Assembly (NCBI GenBank): GCA_021793895.1
Contig: JAJYRW010000009.1
Coordinates: 1 to 18,433, forward strand
Direction of reading: 5' to 3'
Source of the DNA: Actinomycetes bacterium
Lineage (GTDB): Bacteria > Actinomycetota > Actinomycetes > Actinomycetales > JAJYRW01
DNA length: 18,433 nt
Below the pieces are notes generated by a model. The model was not told the DNA's origin. It made no database searches and saw only the letters and a program-made list of their open reading frames with translations. The position numbers and the translations under genes were made by a program. This document shows positions 8,072-14,946 of this stretch, piece by piece. Every line of letters starts with the position of its first letter. The stretch's first letter is position 1.

Positions 8072-8935
8072 CTACCGCGCCCGCACCATGCCTTCTTGCG
8101 CAATGGTCGCCACCAGGTCTCCGTCTTGGGTGAAGACCTTCGCCGTACCTAAGCCGCGACCACCCCCGGCCGAAGGTGAATCCTGTAAATACAGCAACCA
8201 CTGATCCACCCGGGCGGGGCGATGCCACCACATGGCGTGGTCCAAACTCGCAATTGACGTCCCGGGTGAGGTCCAACTCAGCGAGTGTCGGCGCAAAATT
8301 GGCTCCAACATGACGTGGTCGCAGGAGTAGGCCAACAGCGCAGCGTGCAGCAGTTTGTCATCGGGCAGGTCTGCTCGGCAGCGCATCCACAAAGACTGCG
8401 CCTCAGCAGCTTGCGGATCCGGCTCTAGCCACAGCGGCGGCGAAATGTGACGGACCTCAAAGGGAACCTCACGCACCCAATACTGAGCCGCCGGATGATC
8501 AATGGGGCCCAGCAGGTCAATTACGCTCTGCGCCTCTTCGGGCCCCGGAACATCGGGCATGGCTAATTCGTGACTAAAGCCCTCCTGCTGTTCTTGAAAA
8601 GAAGCGATCATCGACAAAATTGGTCTGTCATATTGCAAGGCGTGTGTCCGGCGCGCCGAAAACGAGCGCCCATCGCGCAGTCGCTCCACCGCGAGCCGGG
8701 AGGGCGTATCTACTTCGCCAGGTCGCAAAAAATAGCCGTGCATTGAGTGGGGCAGCCGGCCCTCGGGCACGGTTTTACCCGCAGCCAAAAGCGCCTGCGC
8801 TAGCGTGTGCCCGCCAAAGATTCGACCCGATGGATGGGGAAGATTCGCGCCGCTAAAGACGTTTTCTTGCCCCGAAACGGGCGTCAAACTAAGCGCGGCC
8901 AACAACCGATCAACGGCAGCATAAGTCCTAGTCAC
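8072..8935 (-). CDS. tesB: acyl-CoA thioesterase II
   Basis: A 287-residue double hot-dog thioesterase with the start set at GTG 8935. That length matches the usual TesB size, an AGGA lies just upstream (AGGACTT before GTG), and the protein then begins 'MTRTYAAVDRLLAALSL', as the family does. Reading further upstream to 9085 would overlap the divergent gene and add unrelated sequence. Family blocks are 'GRIFGGHTLAQAL', 'SMHGYFLRPGEVDTPSRLAV', 'VERLRDGRSFSARR' and 'SMIASFQEQQEGF'. The C-terminal active-site elements are present: Asp in 'YSCDHVMLEP', Ser (in place of the common Thr) in 'ASLDHAMWWHRP' and Gln in 'AQEGMVR'. It hydrolyses medium- to long-chain acyl-CoA in the cytosol. It is transcribed toward the other thioesterase gene. 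Confidence 0.93.
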   Translation of the reverse strand: MTRTYAAVDRLLAALSLTPVSGQENVFSGANLPHPSGRIFGGHTLAQALLAAGKTVPEGRLPHSMHGYFLRPGEVDTPSRLAVERLRDGRSFSARRTHALQYDRPILSMIASFQEQQEGFSHELAMPDVPGPEEAQSVIDLLGPIDHPAAQYWVREVPFEVRHISPPLWLEPDPQAAEAQSLWMRCRADLPDDKLLHAALLAYSCDHVMLEPILRRHSLSWTSPGTSIASLDHAMWWHRPARVDQWLLYLQDSPSAGGGRGLGTAKVFTQDGDLVATIAQEGMVRAR

Positions 8936-9004
8936 AAGTCCTATTTGACCAGATAACCCGGCCGGCCCTACCCCCTCGCCCCGGTCACAGGGCAACATGG
9001 AGGC

Positions 9005-9685
9005 GTGCTTTCCACCCCCATGACTCCTTTCGAATCCGGCCAACCCAGCCAATCTCTGCACCTGGCCGGGCCCAATGTTTGGCAAGATTTAAAAACTTTC
9101 ATCGGGCGGGCCCGGCGCGTCGACGGCGGGGGAGCGGTACATCTCAGCGCCCCCAAATCCCGCGCCATTTTGGCTGCGTGGGTCGCAATTTTGGACGGCG
9201 TGGCTGGCACCGTGTTAGGAATGCGCACCTTTGAGCTAACTCATCCAGGCGAAGTTGAAGCGACCGTCTATCTAGCCGGAGTCGCAGATCGGCTTGCGCG
9301 TGAAGTGAACCTGCTGCACTCCGAGTTGGGAATTCCTCCCGTGATTGCCGCTGCCAATTGGGCACGGGATCTTCCGCCGACTTCGAACTGGGAACCGGTG
9401 GGCAAGATTGATGCGGAAGAAGTGATTGCGGCGGCGCGGGCGGGCGCTGATGAACTGGCCGAAAGCACTCCGCAGGTCCCAGGAATGCCCATGGTTACCG
9501 CGCTGCGTAACCGAATTTGGTTCACGCCGATGCTCCCCGGTGTGCCCACGGGTGCCGCATTTGGGCTCGATGTTTTGGGGTTCATTCACCCCGATGATGA
9601 AGTTGCGGTTTATCGCTCTGGCACCTGGTTTCGCCTCAGTACGCGGGCCGGACACGTAGTGGCTCGGATGGCCGCTGACTCTTAA
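9005..9685 (+). CDS. conserved actinobacterial protein of unknown function
   Basis: A 226-residue protein (221 if it starts at ATG 9020). I do not recognise a named family. The arrangement resembles a hypothetical seen in other actinobacteria: an N-terminal 'RARRVDGGGAVHL' and 'AILAAWVAILDGVAGTVLGMRTFEL' block, and a C-terminal 'RIWFTPMLPGVPTGAAFGLDVLGF' with 'SGTWFRLSTRAGHVVARM'. No signal peptide or membrane helix is evident. GGAGG at 8999-9003 is too close to GTG 9005 and too far from ATG 9020, so the start is uncertain. It is divergent from tesB with about 70 bases between them. It converges on glbO, sharing a TTAA with its stop codon. Confidence 0.75.
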   Translation: MLSTPMTPFESGQPSQSLHLAGPNVWQDLKTFIGRARRVDGGGAVHLSAPKSRAILAAWVAILDGVAGTVLGMRTFELTHPGEVEATVYLAGVADRLAREVNLLHSELGIPPVIAAANWARDLPPTSNWEPVGKIDAEEVIAAARAGADELAESTPQVPGMPMVTALRNRIWFTPMLPGVPTGAAFGLDVLGFIHPDDEVAVYRSGTWFRLSTRAGHVVARMAADS

Positions 9686-10101
9686 TCCGGTGCGTTGACA
9701 AGTGAGTGGGCGGCACGTTCCAAATAATCCCAAAGCTGCGCTTCATGGACCGGCGATAACTTAAGCGCCTGCACACCGGCCCGCATGTGTTTTAACCACC
9801 GATCTCGCGCATCGGTATTGATGGTGTAGGGCTGGTGCCGCATCCGCAACCGCGGGTGCCCGCGGGTTTCGGAATAGGTGGTGGGACCGCCCCAGTACTG
9901 CTCTAAAAATAATTGCAGCCGCTCGGCTGCGGGGCCCAGGTCTTCTTCGGGGTACATTTCCCGCATCACCGGGTCATGTGCAACACCCTCGTAGAAAATG
10001 CGCACGAGTTTTTCAAAGGCAGCATGCCCGCCGATCGCCTCGAAGAAAGAGTCAGGTCGGGCGGCTTTGGAGGATCCGGGGGCGGAATTAGCAGTTGTCA
10101 C
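9682..10101 (-). CDS. glbO: group II truncated haemoglobin (GlbO type)
   Basis: A 139-residue 2-on-2 globin that binds haem and is implicated in O2/NO handling in relatives such as Mycobacterium tuberculosis trHbO. Lined up by eye with that protein, the key residues are present: Tyr B10 = Y37, Tyr CD1 = Y50, proximal His F8 = H89 and Trp G8 = W102. The very conserved 'LFLEQYWGGPTTYSE', 'RGHPRLRMRH' and C-terminal 'AAHSLVNAPD' are intact. It has an extra N-terminal tail of about 14 residues rich in Ala/Ser. The start is GTG; no later ATG, GTG or TTG fits before the globin fold. Its stop and that of the convergent gene share TTAA. Confidence 0.96.
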   Translation of the reverse strand: MTTANSAPGSSKAARPDSFFEAIGGHAAFEKLVRIFYEGVAHDPVMREMYPEEDLGPAAERLQLFLEQYWGGPTTYSETRGHPRLRMRHQPYTINTDARDRWLKHMRAGVQALKLSPVHEAQLWDYLERAAHSLVNAPD

Positions 10102-10192
10102 AGTTGCTAGTGTCGCATAGCAGATTCTGGGAAAATGAGGGTTGGGGCATACGATGTCTGCCAGGCCCCGGTTGGAATGAAAGGTTGGTGGG

Positions 10193-10447
10193 ATGGAGCA
10201 GCGAGTTATCGTTTCGGTAGCTGATGGGCTCCACGCACGGTCCGCCGCGGAATTTGTGCAACTAGCAGCCGATCAACCGGCTATCGTTTTTATTAGCGCA
10301 AACAACTCTGACCGGGTGGAAACCACTTCCATCTTGGCGGTCATGAATCTGGGAATTTCCGAGGGCGATGAGGTAATTTTAAGCTCTGATGGCAATGACG
10401 CGGACGAAGCAATTAGTGCGCTGGCAGATTTTCTTACCAATCGCTAA
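10193..10447 (+). CDS. ptsH: PTS phosphocarrier protein HPr
   Basis: An 84-residue HPr. The phosphorylatable His is H14 in 'ADGLHARSAAEFV', and the regulatory-serine position is S46 in 'VETTSILAVMNLGI'. The C-terminal 'EGDEVILSSDGNDADEAISAL' is typical. HPr takes phosphate from Enzyme I and passes it to the EIIA proteins. The usual Pro three residues after the active His (HARP) is Ser here (HARS). It leads a probable three-gene operon with EIIB and EIIA, 50 bp upstream of the EIIB gene. No Enzyme I gene is in the window. Confidence 0.93.
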   Translation: MEQRVIVSVADGLHARSAAEFVQLAADQPAIVFISANNSDRVETTSILAVMNLGISEGDEVILSSDGNDADEAISALADFLTNR

Positions 10448-10497
10448 TCCAGGCTAGGATTTTAACTAAGACAGCAGGCATAGATTTAGGAGAGGCA

Positions 10498-10728
10498 ATG
10501 AGCAAAGCACAGGATTTCATTTCTGCTCTTGGAGGCGCCCAGAACATTGTCGATCTTGAACCATGCATCACGCGCCTGCGCGTCCAGGTGGCAGATCCCG
10601 CCCACGTTAACGATGACGAATTAAAGGCAAAGGGCGCCTTTGGTGTCGTGCATTCTGGCCGCATCGTCCAAGTAGTTGTCGGCCCCGAGGCCGATGATTT
10701 GGCTGCCGCGATGCAGGACCTGCGTTGA
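10498..10728 (+). CDS. freestanding PTS EIIB component, glucose/N-acetylglucosamine family
   Basis: A 76-residue protein consisting only of an EIIB domain. The phosphocysteine is C23 in 'DLEPCITRLRVQV', the classic C-x-T-R-L-R signature, followed by 'LKAKGAFGVVHSGRIVQVVVG'. Size and form resemble the separate NagF-type EIIB of Streptomyces. It should pass phosphate from EIIA to a sugar bound by an EIIC permease, which is not in this window. A strong AGGAGAGG site precedes the ATG. Its TGA stop overlaps the TTG start of the EIIA gene (TTGA). Confidence 0.93.
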   Translation: MSKAQDFISALGGAQNIVDLEPCITRLRVQVADPAHVNDDELKAKGAFGVVHSGRIVQVVVGPEADDLAAAMQDLR

Positions 10729-11207
10729 CCCTGACAGTTCTCGCGCCGGTGCCCGGCGTGGTTGTTGCACTCGATGAGGTACCTGATCCCATCTTTTCTG
10801 ATGGCATGGTGGGCCCCGGAGTTGCCGTGGACCCACCCGCAGGACCCACTGATGGAGAAATTGATGCAGTAGCGCCCATCGCGGGTACGGTGACTTCCGT
10901 CCACGCGCACGCCTTCGTCATCACCAGTAATGATCCTGACCATGGGCAGCGAGCGGTGCTAGTGCATCTGGGTCTCGATACCGTCCAACTCCAGGGCGAC
11001 GGTTTTGCCCTGCACGTCAATCAGGGCGATGAGGTCGTCGCCGGCCAGGTCCTGGTCTCATGGGACCCAAACGACGTGGAGGCATCTGGCCGGCACGCGA
11101 TCTGTCCGGTGATTGCACTGGAAGCATTTGCAGAAGAAGTCGAAAGCGTAGCCGAAATTGGAGCAATGATTGACGCGGGCGCTCCGCTATTCCAGCTCGA
11201 GTCTTAG
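10725..11207 (+). CDS. freestanding PTS EIIA component, glucose (Crr-like) family
   Basis: A 160-residue EIIA of the glucose superfamily. The phosphorylated His is H81 in 'VLVHLGLDTVQLQG', the partner His of the active site is H62 in 'SVHAHAFVITS', and 'ALHVNQGDEVVAGQVL' follows as in Crr. It starts at TTG (MTLTVLAPVPG), supported by the four-base overlap with the EIIB stop; the next in-frame candidates would cut the first beta strand. It receives phosphate from HPr and gives it to EIIB. A regulatory role like Crr's (inducer exclusion) is possible but not shown. Confidence 0.93.
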   Translation: MTLTVLAPVPGVVVALDEVPDPIFSDGMVGPGVAVDPPAGPTDGEIDAVAPIAGTVTSVHAHAFVITSNDPDHGQRAVLVHLGLDTVQLQGDGFALHVNQGDEVVAGQVLVSWDPNDVEASGRHAICPVIALEAFAEEVESVAEIGAMIDAGAPLFQLES

Positions 11208-11268
11208 GCTCCTTGTTCCCTAATTTCTAAGAGACAGCAAGAGCATCAGCATTGCTGCTAGCACCAAA

Positions 11269-12219
11269 TTAATCGCCTTGGCCTTGGGATTCGACCCGAA
11301 GCTGGGTCTTTGCCAGCGCGATCCCATTAGTATCGAACGCGATTTTCGCGCGGCGGCGCAGCTCGCGCCCCACGGCCCACTGCATACCCGGCGTGGTCTT
11401 CGCAATGAGCCGGATGAGCGCGCCTTCAGCATCCAAATCCTCCACCCCGGTTATCTCGGGAGCTTCAAGGATCTCTGCGCTCCAATCATCTTCGGCGGCC
11501 AGGGTAGTCCCAACTTCTAACAGGACATCCTCGGCCTTCTCCAGGTCGGCGTGGTAGTCAATTTTGATATCGCACATCACACGTGCCCACATCTGCGTCA
11601 TATTGCCCACCCGCAGTACCTCACCGTTTCGTACGTACCACAGCGTGCCGTTATATTCGCGGATCCGCGTCACCCGCAGCCCCACTGCCTCTACTGATCC
11701 CGAGACTTCGCCCAGGTCAACAACGTCTCCCACCCCGTACTGGTCCTCGGCCATCATGAAGATTCCGGATAAGAAGTCTTTCACCAGCGCCTGGGCGCCA
11801 AAACCGAGTGCCACACCAACAATTCCCGCAGATGCCAGCAAGGGCGCCACTGACACGCCCAGTTCCGCTAAGACCATCAGGATGACAACGGTAGAAATCA
11901 AAAGCGCAGAGGTTGAGCGCATAACGGAACCCAGCGTGCGGGCGCGCTGGGCGCGACGCTGAACTGCCGCAGGATTAGACGCTCGCAAAGCCTTGGAAAG
12001 CTCCGTTGGCGCCAATCGGGAAAGGCGGCGTTTGCGGCCGCGACTTTCCCCAGTAGCCACCCGCTCCTCCACGCGATTAATCACTATGCGCAGCAGGCCC
12101 ACGACGAGAAAACCGCCCAGAATAATGCAGGCGATGCGCAGGGGAGCGCCCAACAAGAACTCCAGAAAGTCCCCGCCGGCTTCGGTCACTGTCTCGGTGG
12201 TTGATTCCGCGATATTCAC
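11269..12219 (-). CDS. mechanosensitive ion channel, MscS family
   Basis: A 316-residue small-conductance channel. A first membrane helix lies near residues 28-47, then comes a basic loop (GRKRRLSRLAPTEL ... RRAQRARTLG) and two more hydrophobic helices from about 103. The pore-lining block 'AGIVGVALGFGAQALVKDF' and the following 'SGIFMMAEDQYGVGDVVDL' are the MscS signature. A beta domain and a C-terminal alpha/beta domain follow. It releases solutes on hypo-osmotic shock in relatives. The GTG start at 12219 has no clear ribosome-binding site. The gene is convergent with the PTS operon, with 61 bases between the stops in which I see no convincing terminator. Confidence 0.92.
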   Translation of the reverse strand: MNIAESTTETVTEAGGDFLEFLLGAPLRIACIILGGFLVVGLLRIVINRVEERVATGESRGRKRRLSRLAPTELSKALRASNPAAVQRRAQRARTLGSVMRSTSALLISTVVILMVLAELGVSVAPLLASAGIVGVALGFGAQALVKDFLSGIFMMAEDQYGVGDVVDLGEVSGSVEAVGLRVTRIREYNGTLWYVRNGEVLRVGNMTQMWARVMCDIKIDYHADLEKAEDVLLEVGTTLAAEDDWSAEILEAPEITGVEDLDAEGALIRLIAKTTPGMQWAVGRELRRRAKIAFDTNGIALAKTQLRVESQGQGD

Positions 12220-12225
12220 AGCAGC

Positions 12226-12237
12226 CAGGTTAACCTG
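12226..12237. promoter_or_regulatory. 12-bp perfect palindrome between mscS and the malQ-like gene
   Basis: CAGGTTAACCTG lies seven bases upstream of the mscS start, in the intergenic stretch between the two divergent genes. A palindrome of this size and place could be an operator for a dimeric regulator. A single copy is weak evidence. Confidence 0.3.
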
Positions 12238-12320
12238 CCAACGCGCTCAAAGAGAGTTTTGCCCACGCAATGCGGCATTCGTCTGGCAAAATGGCTGCAA
12301 AGAGCAAATGAAGAGGCGAA

Positions 12321-14102
12321 GTGAGGTTGTGGATGACCAGCGGGGAGCAGCGCCACGTGGAACCCGAACTAGAAGCGTGGCGCGAGACCGTACCACCTTG
12401 CACAGTCGTCCCATCCGGCACTAGCCAGCAAATAGCGGTACACATTCCCCACGGTGACGAGGTGGTAGTAAAGCTAACCGCCATTCGTGCCCCACACGTC
12501 GAAGCCGCGCAATGCGACGCCGACTCAGCAATTGGGCTGCGTCAACTTGATGTGTGGCATGAACCGCAGGAATTAGACGGCGCACTCATTGGCCGCGCCA
12601 CCTTTGAAATTCCCGACCATCTGGAGTCGGGTTATTACCGGCTCGAACTCATCAGTGATAACCGCGCCGCTAACGGCCTCGTGTTGATCACCCCACAAGC
12701 AATTTATGGGGATTTTAAAGGCTGGGGCCTTGCGCTGGATCTCGCCACCGTTCGCTCCAAGCGCTCTTGGGGAATCGGCGACCTGGCAGACTTAGGCGAA
12801 CTCGCTGTTTTATCCGCCGGCTGGGGCAGTGACTATGCCTACGTGCGCCCCCAAGCACTGTCGCACTTGCGCTTTCCCGGCGAAGGCCTTGCACCGGCGG
12901 ATTTCTTAGCACAAGAAGTGCGCAACCGATACTTGCCGGCCGTGCTGCTTCGCATTGAAGAAATCCCCGAACTGGCTTACCTTACGGCGCCTGATCGCGC
13001 GCTAATTGAATGGGAAGCCGAAGAGTTCCACAAAATTAACGCCAGCGCGGACGCCATTGATACCCCCACAATTGCGCGAGCCAAAACCGCGGCGCTGCAA
13101 CTCATTGATTCCGTTGCACTTTCACCCGCGCGCCAAGCCGAATTCGACGCCTTTGTTGCGCGCGAAGGACGCCGGCTGGCAGATTTCGCCCTGTGGGCGG
13201 CGATTGCCGAAAATTGTCATCAAACCGACACGGATTGGCCCGAAGACGCTCAGACGCCGGAGGCTTTTGGTGCTCGACGCGCTGGGGATGAACTCGCCAA
13301 TCAGATTGAACAGCAAAAACGACGGCAGTGGTACATCGCCCAGCAACTCGAACGGGCCCATCAACGCATGCGCGCGGCCGGAGCCCGCATTGGCCTGATC
13401 CGACATGAAAGCCGGGACGCCACCGATTCAGACCTAACACAACAGGCGGATTGGTTTCGAAGTGTTGCCACCGGCGCGGGGGCAGTCGTGGCGCAGGTTC
13501 AGGCCCCGATCCAAGATTTGCCCGCGCTCCTTTCCGTAACCGCGATTGAAGCCGAACGCACCAAGACCGGGGTGATCCTCGACGTCCAAAATGAACAGGA
13601 AGCAGCCGCAGCCCGGCAACTTAACCTTCCAACCACAACGCAGCTGTGGCGTGAGGACCAGGGCCAGCGCGCACTCAATACGGAAAGCTTTGCGCCGCAA
13701 GAGCTGCTAGAGATTGCCACTCCGCTGGATATGCCGTTGGCGGCCTACTTGACGGAGGACTTTCTCGAAGCCTTAACCGAGGACTTCAGTGATCATGAGC
13801 AGGAAGAACTGCGGCGCGATGCCGCGAATGCGCATGACAATCTGGTGCAGGTTTTAGCTGACGCCGGCCTATTGGAGGCAGAATTCTCGCAGCGCTCGCT
13901 GATTGAGGCGTTGCATGCTTGGGCGGTACGCCAGCCTCCTCGGTTCACAACACTGCGCCTGCGTGACGTGGTGGGCCAGCGAGAATGGCCCGGCAGCGAT
14001 AACGAGAAATTATGGCCCCTGCGCGATGCTTTTGGGGCGGTCGTAGTGGTGGACGAACTGTCGGAAATGCCCGCGCTGCGCTCCCTACTGCGCCGGCTCT
14101 AG
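12321..14102 (+). CDS. degenerate 4-alpha-glucanotransferase (MalQ-like), probably catalytically inactive
   Basis: A 593-residue protein, about 100 shorter than typical actinobacterial MalQ. An N-terminal beta-sandwich (about 1-130) is followed by the MalQ entry block 'VRSKRSWGIGDLADL' near 144. The C-terminal region still tracks the family: 'LSVTAIEAERTKTGVILDV' where MalQ has LEAxRAgavVVGEDLG, 'IATPLDMPLAAYL' in place of TTHDLPPTAGYL, and 'PGSDNEKLWPL' in place of PGTxDEYPNWRxPL. By this alignment by eye, the GAPPD...RIDHxxG block carrying the nucleophile Asp is missing after 'RSVATGAGA'. The EDLG acid/base is 'LDVQNE', and the THD Asp motif is altered. The frame is nonetheless fully open, suggesting a maintained pseudoenzyme. 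The start is GTG 12321 or, with better spacing from GAGG, ATG 12333. Confidence 0.8.
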   Translation: MRLWMTSGEQRHVEPELEAWRETVPPCTVVPSGTSQQIAVHIPHGDEVVVKLTAIRAPHVEAAQCDADSAIGLRQLDVWHEPQELDGALIGRATFEIPDHLESGYYRLELISDNRAANGLVLITPQAIYGDFKGWGLALDLATVRSKRSWGIGDLADLGELAVLSAGWGSDYAYVRPQALSHLRFPGEGLAPADFLAQEVRNRYLPAVLLRIEEIPELAYLTAPDRALIEWEAEEFHKINASADAIDTPTIARAKTAALQLIDSVALSPARQAEFDAFVAREGRRLADFALWAAIAENCHQTDTDWPEDAQTPEAFGARRAGDELANQIEQQKRRQWYIAQQLERAHQRMRAAGARIGLIRHESRDATDSDLTQQADWFRSVATGAGAVVAQVQAPIQDLPALLSVTAIEAERTKTGVILDVQNEQEAAAARQLNLPTTTQLWREDQGQRALNTESFAPQELLEIATPLDMPLAAYLTEDFLEALTEDFSDHEQEELRRDAANAHDNLVQVLADAGLLEAEFSQRSLIEALHAWAVRQPPRFTTLRLRDVVGQREWPGSDNEKLWPLRDAFGAVVVVDELSEMPALRSLLRRL

Positions 14103-14142
14103 ACACGGACGCGAGGGGCTAGGCACGCTGGAAAACGGGCGC

Positions 14143-14162
14143 CTTTCCCTCTAACGGGGAAG
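14143..14162 (+). terminator. weak hairpin between the malQ-like and nitroreductase-like genes
   Basis: CTTTCCC (14143-14149) can pair with GGGGAAG (14156-14162), with one G-U pair and a six-base loop, 41 bases after the malQ-like stop. It is short, overlaps an alternative GGAAA/TTTCC pairing and has no T-run, so a terminator role is only possible. Confidence 0.3.
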
Positions 14163-14179
14163 TCTGAGATTATGACGCC

Positions 14180-14794
14180 ATGACAAAACCGACTGCAGAA
14201 TTTTGGTTTGACCCGCAATGCCCGTGGGCCTGGATGACCTCTCGCTGGATGGAAGAGGTCACTAAGGTCCGCGATATCAACGTGGAATGGCACGTGATGT
14301 CCCTGGCCGTCCTTAATGAGGGGCGCGATCTGCCAGCCGATTATCGTGCCTCGATGGACAAGGCCTGGGGCCCGGTGCGCGTGATCATCGCCGCCCAAGA
14401 GCTCCACGGACGCCAGTATGTGAAGCAGCTCTACGATGCGATCGGTACGCGGTACCACCCACAGGGCCGGCGCAAGAGTGAGCCGCATGATGAAATCGTA
14501 AAAGAGGCACTTGAAGAGGTGGGCCTGCCTACGGATTTGATGAAGTACTACGACTCCGATGAGTTTGATCCGCAATTGCGCGCAAGCCACAGCCGCGGTA
14601 TCAACCTCGTGGGGGAGGACGTCGGTACGCCCATTGTGGCTTTTGAAGGCACGGCGTTCTTCGGTCCGGTCGTCACCCCGGCACCAAAGGGTGAGGACGC
14701 TGGAAAACTTTGGGACGGTTGCCTGTTGGTTGGCCAGACGCCGGGCTTTTATGAATTGAAGCGCACGCGCCAGGCAGACCCAGACTTTTCTTAA
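14180..14794 (+). CDS. DsbA-fold protein, mycothiol-dependent nitroreductase (Rv2466c) family
   Basis: A 204-residue thioredoxin/DsbA-fold protein. It follows M. tuberculosis Rv2466c closely: 'AEFWFDPQCPWAWMTSRWM', 'KVRDINVEWHVMSLAVLNE', 'MDKAWGPVRVIIAAQELHG', 'GEDVGTPIVAFEGTAFFGPV' and 'FYELKRTR'. The family member in mycobacteria reduces substrates using mycothiol. Here the redox motif is C-P-W-A (C14, with A17 where Rv2466c has its second Cys), so the resolving Cys is absent and a monothiol mechanism would be required. No signal peptide is present, so it is cytosolic. No clear ribosome-binding site was seen. Presence of this family fits a mycothiol-making actinobacterium. Confidence 0.88.
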   Translation: MTKPTAEFWFDPQCPWAWMTSRWMEEVTKVRDINVEWHVMSLAVLNEGRDLPADYRASMDKAWGPVRVIIAAQELHGRQYVKQLYDAIGTRYHPQGRRKSEPHDEIVKEALEEVGLPTDLMKYYDSDEFDPQLRASHSRGINLVGEDVGTPIVAFEGTAFFGPVVTPAPKGEDAGKLWDGCLLVGQTPGFYELKRTRQADPDFS

Positions 14795-14868
14795 GTCGAA
14801 ACGCGGCACTGGAGCGCGCCTTTAGCCTGCTGAAGATGTTCGCACCTTCGAAATGTCAGCACTGATGC

Positions 14869-14904
14869 ACTGGGCGCTACCGCCACATGCCGGTAGCGCC
14901 CAGT
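14869..14904 (+). terminator. strong hairpin upstream of rpiB
   Basis: A perfect 14-bp stem (ACTGGGCGCTACCG / CGGTAGCGCCCAGT) closes an eight-base loop. It lies 75 bases after the nitroreductase-like stop and 42 before rpiB. No T-run follows. It is most simply a terminator for the upstream gene. Confidence 0.7.
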
Positions 14905-14946
14905 CGTGTTCCAGATGAAAGTTCGAGCCTGGCAGAATGCCAAGTT

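Noticed and set aside
8936..9085. N-terminal extension of tesB to 9085.
   Set aside because: It would overlap the divergent gene by about 80 bases and adds about 50 residues without family similarity. GTG 8935 gives the normal TesB length.
12321..14102. Calling this an ordinary active MalQ.
   Set aside because: The outer blocks match but the three catalytic motifs could not be found, so an active-enzyme label would mislead.
14099..14809. 236-codon open frame on the minus strand opposite the nitroreductase-like gene.
   Set aside because: It is a shadow of the well-supported plus-strand gene, with no recognisable domain.
14887..14946. Upstream in-frame ATG extending rpiB by 20 residues.
   Set aside because: It lies in the loop of a 14-bp hairpin, and RpiB family similarity starts exactly at ATG 14947.
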